Assembly (NCBI GenBank): GCA_003254885.1 | Contig: QANT01000362.1 | Span: 1-64,000 of the forward strand | Length of the DNA stretch: 64,000 nucleotides | Reading direction: 5' to 3' | Source: Purshia tridentata | Lineage: Eukaryota; Streptophyta; Magnoliopsida; Rosales; Rosaceae | Shown: positions 51,967-64,000 of the stretch, one piece after another | How the letters are laid out: each line of letters begins with the position of its first letter | Position numbering within the stretch: the first letter of the stretch is position 1 | Position numbers and translations under genes: made by a program | Notes under the pieces: generated by a model | The model's input: the letters and a program-made list of their open reading frames with translations, nothing else | What the model was told of the DNA's origin: nothing | The model's database searches: none

Positions 51967-54334
51967 TGTAACAGAGAACTGGCTTTGTGGGTTTGTACCT
52001 TTGGTTTTTGGGTTTGTTGTACTAATGCGGGGGAAGGAGAGGTGAGTGAGGGTAATAAATGAATGAATAAAAGGGCTGGTAGTAGTGGGTGTTGGAGCAA
52101 ATGAAAGTAAGAATAAAAGGAAGGTGGGGTTGCGATTGGTTTGGCTGTTTGCTGCCTCGGTTAGATCCAACTTTAGTATGCTAGCTATATATATGTATCT
52201 CTAAAATCTGGATAAAGTTGGTAGAGATCGATTAGTAATAGTATCATGAACAAATCATCCATAAGGAATTTTTAAGTTTGCTTCACGAGGCATACTTGTC
52301 TATGTGTCTGTATAGTGATACACTACACATGATGTGAAGGTGTGTGTATCAGTGTGTGTGTGGAGACTTGCAATGTGGTTTTGTGAATCCGTAACAAAAA
52401 GCAATAGAAAAGTCAAGCAACCATTTGGGTTTGGGGTTCCCAAGTCCAGCAACAAATGAACATGCTAAAATAATCATAGGCCCACACCATAATGTAGCTC
52501 CATGGCTATAAACAAATTAGAAAATTCATCGATTTCTTAATTTATTATGTATATGTGTGCAACTTTTTCTTCTATTCCTTCGGTCCTTCCTCCTTTCACT
52601 ACTTCAACTGGGCTCCCATTAACAATTTCGATTTGTTATTACCCTGACAACATTGGAAACATGAAAGTGACTCAACGATCTTTGACTGTTTTCTAAGCCT
52701 TAGAAGTGAGAACCTTAAAAACCCACATAGGCATTGATAGCATTTTTCCTTTGGTAAAATACCTAGCCACCTTGGCTTTAGTTTAATGCAATGGAATTGA
52801 CTTTAGAGTACCGAAGGCATCAGATAAAGCATGACAGATATGGTTGCCTTGCAGAAAGTGAACAAAAGAATTCTCACGCTTCAGCTTTTCAAGTTTATCT
52901 TTCTTTATGCCCTTTCATTTTGGCTTATTTACTTAATTTCAATTAGTTTCATCCCCTTTGCAATAATAAGATGCATTTACCAAATTAAGGGTATGCATGA
53001 AAAATCAATAACAAAAGCTCATAGAGATGCACCTGAGTTCGAGTTGCACGCGTTCCAGTCGAAATCTGCTAGAAAAAGCTGCATGCCTCTATATCTTTTA
53101 GCTTTTTGTCCAATTCTACCTAGAATAATATCTTAGTTGTCAATGTAAAGGCAATTAATTATTACCATTGCTATTGTTCTTCTAAATTATGAAACGAAAG
53201 GGCTTTAAGAAAATACATGAAAAGATTTAACATGCTATAGTGGTCTACACGGATTGGTCCACCATCCTTATATTCAATGTAGCAATAATGATACTTTAGC
53301 ATCTTATAATTATTTCTAGCTTATTGCAACCATTTTTTATTCTGATTTGAAAGACAAAAACAAAACTGATCCTATTATGATTATAGTGGCAAACACATCA
53401 CTGATCACCCCTTTTTGTTAATCTACGGCTCAAGTTTTGGCCATGACAGCCATCCGGCTACTTTGAGATCCTAAAAAGCATATATGCAGTCCAGGTTTTC
53501 AACTGCATAATCATGATTCATGAGTAGGACATCATTCTTATATTGGATTGAATACCATGTAGATGTATGCCGGAGAAAAGTTGAATATCTTTATGGGGTG
53601 ATGCTTCTTAGCTTATGATAAGCAGCATTGAGGCATTTCATCAAACTTTTTTCTTGTCTCTCCCTCTTAAGGGAAAATTTGAGAAAGAAGGAGGCTAAGC
53701 TGAATCTTAAATCAAATTAAATGGGTGAAAAGTATCAAAATGGGTTCAATTGCCCCCATAAGACAGGCCACTATACTTACCACAGACACTGGTGTCATGA
53801 CACCACAACATTTGCAGATTACTTCATTCATATTGTAGTAGTATTATGCAGTGTGAAGGCAGATTACTACTACAATGAAACATTGGTGCAAGGAGTGATG
53901 CAGGGGGTTTACATCACTATGTAACATCTGTTGTTTGAATATAATTCCTAATTTTGTAAGTCAGTCTTAAGGGTAAATAACATATAGACTCAAGGTTTAC
54001 TATAAGGCTCCATGGTTTACTTAAACTCTAGACTGTAACCTTTGCTCCAAAAAAACTCGACTATAACCCTCAAAAGAATGCAGTCCGAACTTGGTTGGTA
54101 TATATGAAGTTGCACAAAGAACCATTCTCAAGTCTTAACTAAAGTTCTAATTAATTAGAACAATATCTAGAGTTTTGCAGTTCATTTCAGTGCATGTTTC
54201 CCAAGAGCAACGAAACCTTAATACTCAAGTACAAAGCCTATATATATATATACTCACTAGGAAAATTATGGCTCCAGTCTGGTGTAACAAATTTTTGTAA
54301 AACAACAATACTTTGAGTAGTCTCTGCAGAAACA
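51967..54334. other. Intergenic region between the GPI-protein gene and the laccase
   Basis: It holds the promoter and leader of the GPI-protein gene (right side of that gene) and the laccase 3' flank. An open frame at 52831-53136 (+) has a hydrophobic stretch but no recognisable family, and I do not call it a gene. Confidence 0.5.
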
Positions 54335-56735
54335 TCAACATGAAGGAAGATCTTCAGGCGGAGGAAGCACGCATTGAGATGGCTGTGGACCATTCTTAAC
54401 AATGAAGCCTGAGGCAAGACCCCAGGAAGTATGCTCTTCAAGGTGACAATGAATGAACCATACTCCTGGATTATCGGCCTTGAATCGAATTGCAGCCCAT
54501 CCTCCACTTGGAACTGCCACTGTGTTTCTCTCTGGAGGATCAACAAGGTTATACGTTGCTGGATCCTTGGCAACATTGAAGTTTCCAAACCCCTGGCCAA
54601 CAATGAAAAAGTTGTGGCCATGTACATGAATTGGATGGTTCTCCACGTTAAGAAAACTTGTACCCTGCAGCACAATTTCTAAATTTGTGCCATAGGGGAA
54701 TACCAAAAGCTTTGTACCAAATTCTGTGTTCATGTTTTCTGAGAGTGGGTCCACTCCAGTATAATTATATGGCTTTTCAGGCTTTTCTGGGAAATCCATG
54801 GAGAACTCAGTGGAAATGAGGTTTTTGTAATGAGACTCTAATATTGACATGGATGGACGAACAAAGGACTGGTTGTTCATAGAAGCAAAGAATCTCTTGC
54901 CAGCATAACCCTTGCAGGTTTTGTTAGCAGGACAATCTTGAAGGTTAAGGCTTATAACTGTCACAACTCGCTTGTCAATGGTTGCAGGCACATTACATGG
55001 ATACTGAGGGGATGCAAGGCTTCTGAGCCTGTTAGAAAATTTAGTCACAAATTTGGTGTCTTCCATTTTAGGAAGGTTGTCCATTGCAAAATTACTAGGC
55101 ACCTTCTGGCCGTGCTCAAGCTTTTGATCAGTCTTCGGGTTTTTGTAACGCAGGAAACCAGCTGTGGTAGAATTATTGAAAGGAAAAACGGAAGTGAGGT
55201 ATGGCCAGGCGGCCATTAAAAACATGCCTGAGGAGTCAGGAACTTGATTTGCAGTGAGCAGAACATTGGTAGTTTGACCAGGCCCTAGCATAATGGCTGT
55301 GGTTTTGAAGGGTTTGGTGTACACTGCATCAATCTCTACAACTGTTAATGTGTGATTAGTAACAGCAAAGAAAAGCTCATCATTGAGTGCTGCATTGATG
55401 ACTCTAAGCATGTAAGTTTTGCCATGTTCCACTGTTTTGATGAAAGTATCTGCACATTATAACAAAGCATATGTGATTAATCACAATCCCTCAAGTATAT
55501 ATTTTGGTGATGGGGATATAAAGAAAATTTTGGCCTTTTCTATGTACAAAATTTGATAATGCCTCCATAGTTGGAACTTTATATAGCACTATGAATGTAA
55601 AATGAATTAACTGCAAAATTGTAAACTAGAGGACAATCATGTAAAAAAGAGAAAAAAGTGGTGGAATGTTAAAATTTTTGGATACCTTTGTTAGAGCAAG
55701 GATAGAATGGTCCTGGCATACCATTTATGGTATAAGCCTCTGAAATATCAGGCCCACCTCCATACTTCATCATTTCCTTTTCCACTGCATCTATATCTGC
55801 ATTCCACCATTCACCTGCAGTCAAACACATGACCAACATGTCAAGATACGGATAAACAATAGTCATATGTGAAATAGAGAAAGGAAAGTAAAACAGAGAT
55901 ATTTCATGATCAGATTAACCAGTCATTGATCTAGGTTTTATGTGACCTTTATATATGATTTCCTCTCACAACATTTATATGTGGTATTTTTTATATAATT
56001 GAAGCGTGAAAAACTAAAATGTACCAAACATAATGGGGAATTCATCTTGAATTGGAGCCGAAAATGGATATGGCATGCGCGGGTGGATGATTAAGGCGCC
56101 ATTAACAGAAGCTCGTTGCCAAGAATGATGCGCATGCCACCAAAGGGTGCCTCTTTGGTTTACAACAGTGAACTTGTATGTGTATGACTTTCCTCCTCTT
56201 ATGGGACATTGTGTAATGTAAGCTGGACCGTCTGCCCATCCTGTTCTTAGTTGCCTTATACCATGCCTGTCATTATAAGCAAGCAAAAAATTAGTATTGC
56301 TCAAAAATTAATTAGTAGATTCAGTACTGTCCAATTACACAATTATATTGATCAGTATCTAAAACTCACCAATGGATGGTAGTGTTGCTAGCAATGCGAT
56401 TAGTCACCTTTATTTCAACATTATCACCTTCATGGACAGCAATGGTTGGCCCAGGGTACATTCCATTCACTGTTAGAAGTGGCTTTGTGTGGCACAAACG
56501 TGTTATAGTCTTCCACTCAACCTGAAAAGAAAACCACAAAATTAAGTTCAAGCTTTCAATTCCCTACTTTCTTTTGGTGATCAGAGAGTGCAAGATAGAA
56601 AAATGAATCGACGCTATAGCTTACATTAAATTGAAAGCGTCTGGTTGTCTGTGAATAACAAGATGGTACTAGAGCTCCAACAAATATCATCAGGGTTACC
56701 ACTACTAACCCATAATGCTGGCACAAACCCTCCAT
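54335..56735 (-). CDS. Laccase, multicopper oxidase, 5 exons
   Basis: Laccases are secreted blue copper oxidases that oxidise monolignols and flavonoids in the cell wall. Exons on the minus strand read 56625-56735, 56370-56521, 56025-56266, 55686-55814 and 54335-55449, giving 582 aa. A signal peptide (residues 1-28, ending SCYS) precedes [13 protein letters not shown]. All four copper-ligand motifs are present: HWHG across the exon 2/3 junction, [18 protein letters not shown] and [12 protein letters not shown]. The axial type-1 position is Leu. The second motif is unusual, with [13 protein letters not shown] where most plant laccases have HAHSSWLRATVYG. The last exon is undivided, whereas plant laccases usually have one more intron. 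Several N-glycosylation sites occur (NNST, NQS, NYT). By position it corresponds to Arabidopsis LAC1. A TATATAAAG box lies about 95 bases upstream of the ATG. Confidence 0.93.
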
Positions 56736-58970
56736 TACTAGTTTTAATTTACTACAACCTCGAGAGCAGCCTAGGATTATATGTGTTGCATGCCCCAACT
56801 GAGCTTACCAAGCTTTCATGCAAGCCCTCTTTATATACACGCTAAAAGTAATATTTGGCCCTTTATTTTAATTCTTTGATTAACACTAACACGTATACAA
56901 AGTATTAATTTTTGCTGATTAGTAAAAACAGACTTAGTGACGCTAGATGGGTGGGTGAGGAGAGATAAGTGACAATGAACATGTCAAAATGTGAGCTTTC
57001 AGAAGGAAGACCTTTGTTTGAAAGCTCGGCTGCTATAGAGAGTTATAGAGAATTATGAGTATTAATTATTGGATTTGTCATTTTCTTATCCACCCTGTTG
57101 TCATTTCATTCACCATTTGATCCTTCGATGTAGCATTGGGGTCCCAAATTAAGCATGGGTGGGTTGGTGTGTGAGCTTTTTATTCGAGACAAAACTGAAC
57201 TAACTCAGTATCTTTGCATACCAGGAACAGCACAGTTTCGTTGTAGTTTCCATTACTTTCAATGATTTGATCACTTGTTTAGACCACTGCGACATGTGGC
57301 AAAGATATATATGGTGGAAGCCAGAAAATTATAGAGAAATAATCATATATATTAATTTATTTTTGGCTCACCGCTTCACCAACTAAAGGCCGGCTAGCTA
57401 CCACCACTTTAATTTTTCTCACACTGATGTGTTAAAGGGTAGAGAAAAGGAAAACCAAGTACTCATTCATATAGTCATTTACAAATTGATATGGATAACC
57501 ATTGGCAAGGTGCTAAAGGAATCTAATTAAATATATAGAATATAGTCATTTACAAATTGATATGGATAACCATTTGATAGAGATAGGGCCATCAAGGCAA
57601 GGTGCTAAAGGAATCTAATTAAATATATAGTGGGTTTGTTGAGTGTTTGTAAATTGGTCTATTTAAGCTACCATTTTGGAACAAAATAATGAAGCTCCCT
57701 TATTGAGACCATGTATGAGCTTGCCATGGTATTTTGTAGGTAAATGTCCCTGATTTGGGTTGTGGTTGGACCACCCCTTAATAATATGCTTCTATATATG
57801 TAGTTTAAAATCTCCTAAACCTAAACCAGTTTGCATATTCTGGAAATTTGAATGGTTAGTCAAATCAACATAGAAATAGATGTTTATGATATGAATTTGG
57901 AGAAGACTGATTTTTAACTAGTTAGTAGATGTCATGTCATATACTTTTCTACTTGCTGGGATCCATGCATAAAGTTTTATAGTCAAACTTGGCAAACCGC
58001 ATATTACAGAGACATTTCTTTCTGTAAGCTGATTATAGTCTCCGTATGAAGGCAGTTTCTTCCTTTACACCGCCCCACAATGTCACAATAATTCAAAATA
58101 TGATAATTTGGCTAAAAATGATAGACATCCTAAAAGTTTTTTAAAAAAATCTATAGAGCTGTTGACTTTTAGGAAACTGAATTATCAATTCCCATTCATT
58201 ATACTTGAGTCACTAAACACTGGGATTTATGCACCAAAACTATTGTAGTCAGAATTAGCAAACTGCTTTTCAAATCAGTTGTTTATATAATCGATGGCAG
58301 CCCCAAAATCAAAACCTTGCCCACATAAATTGGACACACGATTCATCATATCAACTATATGATATTTAGGTCCCACTCCCAAAGAATGTAAAAACTAAAA
58401 AGGTATGACTAATGACAGGTTTAGGCTTAGCCTTTATATATCGTAAAACCAAGAGGTGGCTCAGTACCTCGGTAGCTGTTTCTTTCAAACATATCTTCTG
58501 ATTATCAATCTAAATTTGTTTATCAAACTGTATTTGTCAAGTGATATGGTAATTTTTTTTCTTTATTTAAAGTAAGGCCCATTTTATAACTTATTTATTT
58601 ATAAAGTACTATTACACTCACCAAATTTGTTTATCAAATTATTTTGGCAAAATAATGCTAAAATTTTACTACTTACTAAATTTTGTGACTCTAGCATTGT
58701 AAATATTTCTAACTAGTAAATAGTCTAGTCAATTGAATCCCATTTTTATCAAGGTTGGAGATTCTTGGTTTTCTAGCAAACAGTCACATAGGCCTTGAAA
58801 TTAACAGCCATTGCAATGGACCAAGTAGTAGCTTAGAAGGCATACCAAGTTACCAACTTCCAAACAAGGAGGTCCAAGCTCCAAGGACCCACAAGGGCCA
58901 CAATTGTGGCTAATCAAATCGAGTTTTGCATGCTGAGGTCCGAGGAGAAGCAAAATTTGAGTCGAAAGCA
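56736..58970. other. Divergent intergenic region between laccase and PPR gene
   Basis: It holds the promoters of both genes and nothing else I can recognise as coding. An imperfect tandem repeat is annotated separately. Confidence 0.5.
57470..57630. repeat. Imperfect tandem duplication upstream of the laccase
   Basis: ATAGTCATTTACAAATTGAT plus ATGGATAACCATT is found at about 57471 and again at about 57542, and each copy ends GGCAAGGTGCTAAAGGAATC plus TAATTAAATATATAG. The second copy carries about 22 extra bases in its middle (TTGATAGAGATAGGGCCATC region). Confidence 0.85.
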
Positions 58971-61656
58971 ATGCGCGGGAGTTACGGTTTCAGACAGTTG
59001 CACAGCAGCAGCTCCCTCAAAACCCAGCAACCCATCAACATCAAAATCCAAACTCGAAATCCAAGTTATCCAAATCCAATCCCATCAAAGAAAGCACTAA
59101 CCCAAAAACGCAGATCCATGAATAAGTTATCAAACGCCTCTGACTCTGAAATTGTCAAATTGAACGTGGACATCTCCACCCAAATGCGCAATGGCCGATG
59201 TGAAGCCGCTTTGAGTGTCTTTAATACCATGCCCCGACGGAGCCCAGTCTCTTACAATGCTATGATATCTGGGTACCTAGCAAATGGCAAGTTTGATCTA
59301 GCAAAGGATATGTTTGACAAAATGCCTGACAGAGACTTGGTTTCTTGGAATGTGATGCTTAGTGGGTATGTGAGGAATAGAAATCTTGGTGCCGCTCGTG
59401 CTTTGTTTGAACGTATGCCAGAAAGGGATGTTGTTTCGTGGAATGCTATGTTATCAGGTTATGCCCAGAACGGGTATGTTGATGAGGCGAGGAAGGTTTT
59501 CGGAAGGATGCCGGATAAGAATGAGATATCATGGAATGGGTTGCTTGCGGCATATGTGCAGAATGGAAGGATAGAGGATGCTCGAAGCTTGTTTGAGTCG
59601 AAAGCAGATTGGGAAGCAGTTTCTTGGAATTGTTTGATGGGTGGATATGTAAAGCATAAGAGATTAGTTGATGCTAGGCAGATTTTTGACCGGATGCCTG
59701 TGAGAGATGCAGTTTCATGGAATACCATGATCACAGGCTATGCGCAGAATGGGGAAATGTCAGAAGCAAGAAGATTGTTTGAGGAGTGTCCGATTCGGGA
59801 TGTGTTTGCATGGACAGCAATGCTGTCGGGATATGTGCAAAATGGAATGTTGGATGAAGCAAGAAGGGTTTTTGATGAAATGCCAGAAAAAAATTCGGTT
59901 TCGTGGAATGCAATGATTGCAGGATATGTACAATCCAAGAGAATAGACATGGCGACAAAATTGTTTGAGCAAATGCCTTTTCGGAATGTTAGTTCCTGGA
60001 ATACCATAATAACTGGCTATGCTCAGAGCGGCGATATTGATCATGCTAGGGAAATCTTTGATAGGATGCCTCAGCGTGATTCCATTTCTTGGGCAGCTAT
60101 TATTGCTGGTTATGCTCAAAATGGTTGTAGTGAAGAGGCTTTACGTCTATTTGTTGAGATGAAAAGAGATGAGCAAAGGTTGACTAGGTCTTCATTTACC
60201 TGTGCTTTGAGCACATGTGCTGATATTGCCGCTTTAGAGTTGGGGAAGCAGTTGCATGGTCGGATGGTAAAAGCAGGATATGAAACTGGGTGTTACGTGG
60301 GAAATGCACTCCTTGTAATGTACTGTAAATGTGGAAGCATTGAGGAAGCATATGATGTGTTCCAAGGAATAGCTGAAAAGGATGTTGTCTCATGGAACAC
60401 GATGATTGCTGGTTATGCACGGCATGGATTTGGCTCAAAGGCTCTCATGGTTTTCGAGTCAATGAAGACAATGGGTATCAAACCAGATGACGTAACAATG
60501 GTAAATCGTTCATTTATTCATTTAAAGTGTTTTTTTTTTTTTCTAAGTCATATTTTGTAAGAGCAAAACTACTACCATCAGTTCTCTTCTGGAGCAAATT
60601 TACTGCATATGTTTCTTCTTAAACTACTTTCCAAAAACTTAAAAAACAAATACTGTCCTAGTCCTCACAGCTGTTTAGCCTAACTAAAACTTATCAAAAA
60701 ATATTAAAACTGGAAGAAGATCTCTTACTTTCAAGTTAGATGCACTAGATGATTTAGGAAATATTCTTTTTTATTTCCAAAGTAAATCATTTCTTTTTGT
60801 GTGCATTCACCTCTGTCTATCGGCTGATTTTCTTTTAGTTTCATTTCAGGTAGGTGTATTGTCTGCTTGCAGTCATACTGGTCTCGTAGACAAGGGCACA
60901 GAATACTTCTATTCAATGAATCAGGATTATGGCATAATAGCAAATTCAAAACACTACACCTGCATGATTGACCTTTTAGGTAGAGCCGGGCGCTTGCAGG
61001 AAGCCCAGAATTTAATGAGAAACATGCCTTTTGAACCAGATGCTGCAACATGGGGAGCTGTACTTGGTGCAAGCCGGATTCATGGCAATACCGAATTAGG
61101 TGAAAAGGCTGCCCAGATAATTTTTGAGATGGAGCCTGAAAATGCAGGAATGTATGTTCTGCTCTCAAATTTATATGCTGCTTCAGGAAGATGGGGTGAT
61201 GTTGGTAAGATGAGGTTGAAGATGAAGGATAAAGGTGTCAGGAAAGTACCTGGATATAGCTGGGTTGAAGTGCAAAACAAGATTCATACATTTTCAGTCG
61301 GAGACTCTATACACCCAGAGAAGGACAGGATATATGCCTTCTTGGAAGAGTTGGATTTGAAAATGAAGCTGGAGGGATATGTTTCCTCCACAAAGTTGGT
61401 TTTACATGACGTGGAAGAGGAGGAGAAAGAGCATATGCTGAAGTATCACAGTGAGAAACTAGCTGTGGCATTTGGGATTCTTTCAATTCCAGCTGGGAGG
61501 CCAATCCGCGTAATAAAGAACTTGAGAGTTTGTGAAGACTGTCATAATGCTATCAAATACATATCCAAGATTGTGGGAAGGACAATTATCTTAAGGGATT
61601 CTCACCGCTTTCACCACTTCAGTGAGGGTTCTTGTTCATGTGGGGATTATTGGTGA
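58971..61656 (+). CDS. DYW-class pentatricopeptide repeat protein, At4g02750-like, 2 exons
   Basis: PLS-DYW PPR proteins bind organellar transcripts and usually edit C to U. Exons 58971-60500 and 60850-61656 give 778 aa, close to the Arabidopsis homologue. The ATG at 58971 ([15 protein letters not shown]) gives a Ser/Arg-rich presequence; the open frame extends further upstream without an ATG. More than ten PPR motifs of the [15 protein letters not shown] / [11 protein letters not shown] type follow. Then come E/E+ motifs and a complete DYW deaminase: the H-S-E active site in [11 protein letters not shown], the zinc site C-E-D-C-H, and the terminal CSCGDYW. The single intron interrupts [18 protein letters not shown]. 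Most members of this subfamily, including the Arabidopsis homologue as I recall it, lack an intron here. The organelle target is inferred. Confidence 0.94.
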
Positions 61657-62714
61657 GTATAGATGTTCATCATTTTGAAAAGAAAGTTGACGAATTCTTG
61701 CAATCCTCTCTGTGCTTTAAAATGGTCAGATTATTCGGGCGGTGTATTTACAGGGCATGCAAAAGAAACTTGCTTGTCTACACCACTAAATTTCCAGAGT
61801 AGAAATGACGACATTGGATCTGTTATGTTCTTTCTATAATTGCTGATTGGGTACGGTTATTGGTTGGAAATGTGCTCTGGGATCATTAATTTATAGAAAT
61901 CAGAGTGCTAAAGAGGAAGATCGAGGAGAACTAGATGATGGTGATGAAGTGAATAAGTTAGTAGGAACTAGGAAGCCTTGGAAAACCATAAGTGAAGCAG
62001 AGGTATGAAGGATGCCTAGAAAATTTTGATAGCTGATGTAATGTTGACCATTCTCTGTAAAAATGTAAACTGGGACGATGAGCAATCTTAATCCAATTGT
62101 AAAAAAATAGATTAAGATTCTTCTTTTCCTTTTCTCAAGCTTTAATAATGTCATAGTTTGTAATTACCAAATTGTTTACCAAATAATGTATAAATCTATA
62201 TTGATTTATTTTATATTTTAAAAATAAATAAAGTTTTGTAATATGCGTAAATTTAATCGAATAAAATATTGTCACATCAAGGAAAAAAAAGTATGAGTAA
62301 CCAATTTATCACAGATTCTTTAAGGCTTTTTTCGTCTTTGAGCACTCGTTAAATTGCACCCCGACAGGAAAGACAGGCTACTGAATTAACATATTGTCAT
62401 TGTTGACTTAAAAAAAAAAAAAAACTATGCATATTTTTCTTGAAACTAAAGTTTCTTTCTATTGTATCACACATTCACTAAACAATGGAACAAAAATACA
62501 TCGTCATCTTCTTTAAACATAAGTTTTTACAAACTTACAACAGAGCATTTCCTATGGCATTGTGGTGAGACAATGACGGATAATAAATGGTGTCCTATTG
62601 TGTTAGCTTCTATGGCATTGGACTGCTACAATGCATCCTTTCTACTAAATAGGGGGAAAGGAGGCAGAGCAGAAACTTACACCTCTTTTTTCTAATACAG
62701 ATCCAAGTAAGAAA
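61657..62714. other. Convergent 3' flanks of the PPR and MAPK genes
   Basis: The PPR gene (+) and the MAPK gene (-) end towards each other here. AT-rich DNA with no further gene recognised. Confidence 0.5.
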
Positions 62715-64000
62715 TCATGCACGCAGAGCTGCAACCTTTTGGGACAAACCATCAACCAATTCATCGTTCACCTCAGAAATTGCGTCCTCCTGTCAGAAAA
62801 TTAAAGAAACACCAAAAAGATAATAAATCAGATCATTTCCAAAAACCAATTCCATAATCCATCCTTCGAAAAAAAAATTGAGAATTGAATCCATATAAGC
62901 TTTTTATGCCACACATCCATCATTTTGCATCAAAACAGAGCATCAGGTGGCAATTGCCTGGAATGAATTATTACCAAAAACAACAAACTATAAACAGAAA
63001 GTAACACGATGCCATTTTTTTAATGTTTTTCTCACAATCCAAACATGGAAGGAAAGAAACCATTAAAGTGTATAGATCAGCTGATTATTCTTGGTTGCTT
63101 GAACTTGCAAATGAATGACAAATTCTAATGCCATGTAATATATGATTGGTCACTTGAGGTTGAGTTTTCAGACATTTTAATTTTCAGAGGATTAGTGGAT
63201 CTTTTGTAATGGAGATCTATCACAAAATTCCCTGCAATTACATGTCGTGGTGATACAAGAGGTAGGTGATGTACATTTAAAATGATGTTACTTACCTCTG
63301 AATCTTTTTTTGGTTTCACACCTATACACTTGGAAGCACTAATGCTGGCACTCTTCAACAGACTACGAGCACTGTAGTTTGGCTTGCTAGGTCCATTTTG
63401 CACATCTGCATTTTCAGAGCCATTTGGAGGACTCTCAAGAGATGTGGCAACAGCAGCAGAAGTCCTTTCCAAATCATTATCTTGTCCATCATTCTCATCC
63501 TTGGGTGCAGGAACCCTCTCTCTAAGAAAAGAGATGACAGTGAGTAAGATGAATTCAGCAAACATCATTGTGTTAACTCAGGCTTGCAGCGCAAAATTTA
63601 GACCGGCTCAATGGATGACTAAAATGAAACTGACAAGGAGTGGTACTCTAAAGAGGTAGGGACGCAGAGGGTGGATGGATAGATGGTCTGGTTTGTATAA
63701 GTTCGAAGATAGAATGGCTCTGATTTGTGGCTTCATACTTAGCTAAATTAAACTTCATTCCAAGATGCTTATCATACGCATACCTGGGCAAGGAGGCATG
63801 CTGCCTTTGGAGTGGAGTGCTCCTTTCACCTTTGCCATAGTGCTCCTCGAGATGTGCAAACTGTCGCTTGAATCGATCAACACCACTAAATTGACAAAAA
63901 GAGATAACACAAGGTTAATAACTCCAAACACCAAAAATTTAAACTCAGCCCTCCACTTAAAAAATGAACTGGTAAATTCCAAACTATTATTACCTATACA
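62715..64000 (-). CDS. TDY-type MAP kinase (MPK8/MPK9-like), 3' part only
   Basis: The gene continues beyond the right edge. Exons visible on the minus strand are 63994->64000, 63784-63885, 63296-63521 and 62715-62789. They encode the C-terminal extension that follows the kinase domain in group D plant MAPKs: [20 protein letters not shown], then [20 protein letters not shown], then [20 protein letters not shown], and a final [13 protein letters not shown] before the stop. This extension is the hallmark of the MPK8/MPK9/MPK16 clade. Group D kinases are activated through a TDY loop and, for MPK8, by calmodulin. The kinase domain and the TDY loop are not in the window. By position the gene corresponds to Arabidopsis MPK8/MPK9. 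Confidence 0.9.

Noticed and set aside
51967-52170. Upstream in-frame ATG of the GPI-protein gene
   Set aside because: It would place 68 residues before a clear signal peptide. The ATG at 51966 gives a normal secreted protein, and the upstream stretch is better read as leader.
52831-53136. 101-codon open frame with a hydrophobic stretch
   Set aside because: No recognisable protein family and no partner exons. The hydrophobic part follows from T-rich sequence.
58926-58970. Longer N-terminus for the PPR protein
   Set aside because: The frame is open further upstream but begins with TTG. The first in-frame ATG is at 58971 and matches the homologue N-terminus.

Overview
This 64 kb window is nuclear DNA of a flowering plant, most likely a eudicot of the rosid group. 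The genes are intron-rich with AT-rich introns, and every recognisable protein belongs to a plant-type family: GH1 beta-glucosidase, MFT, laccase, a DYW-type PPR protein, a TDY-type MAP kinase and R2R3-MYB repressors. The genus cannot be fixed from the sequence alone. Exon boundaries were read by eye from splice sites, reading frame and family alignment; complete models were checked to add up to a multiple of three.

Layout, left to right. EXO1 (exonuclease 1, +) is followed by a U1 spliceosomal RNA gene (+) with a textbook plant Pol II snRNA promoter. A tandem pair of GH1 beta-glucosidases (-) follows: the left copy is a pseudogene and the right copy is intact (516 aa). The duplication breakpoint falls inside the U1 gene, so the right unit carries only a decayed U1 3' half. 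Next come a 739 bp hAT-type non-autonomous transposon with an 8 bp target duplication, SEC20 (+, ER SNARE ending in HDEL) and AIP1 (-, WD40 actin-interacting protein 1). Three R2R3-MYB genes (+) of the flavonoid/phenylpropanoid repressor type follow. Two of them sit on a duplicated block of almost 5 kb, and a small gene for a PARP-type PADR1 zinc finger (-) lies between them.

After a 7 kb AT-rich stretch without recognisable genes come MFT (-, PEBP family), a GPI-anchored protein gene (-), a laccase (-), a DYW-class PPR gene (+), and the 3' end of a TDY-type MAP kinase (-) that runs off the right edge.

From memory of the Arabidopsis genome, EXO1, MFT, laccase and MAPK correspond to a run on chromosome 1 (At1g18090-At1g18150). 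Beta-glucosidase, AIP1, the GPI protein and MAPK correspond to a run on chromosome 3 (At3g18040-At3g18080). The window therefore looks like the unfractionated ancestor-like version of a block that Arabidopsis has split between two duplicated chromosomes.

The points most worth a second look are the variant U1 gene with its breakpoint, two GC-AG introns in EXO1, a 700 bp near-identity (gene-conversion) tract between two MYB paralogues that have lost the C1 motif, and the PADR1 protein with a predicted C-terminal membrane anchor.
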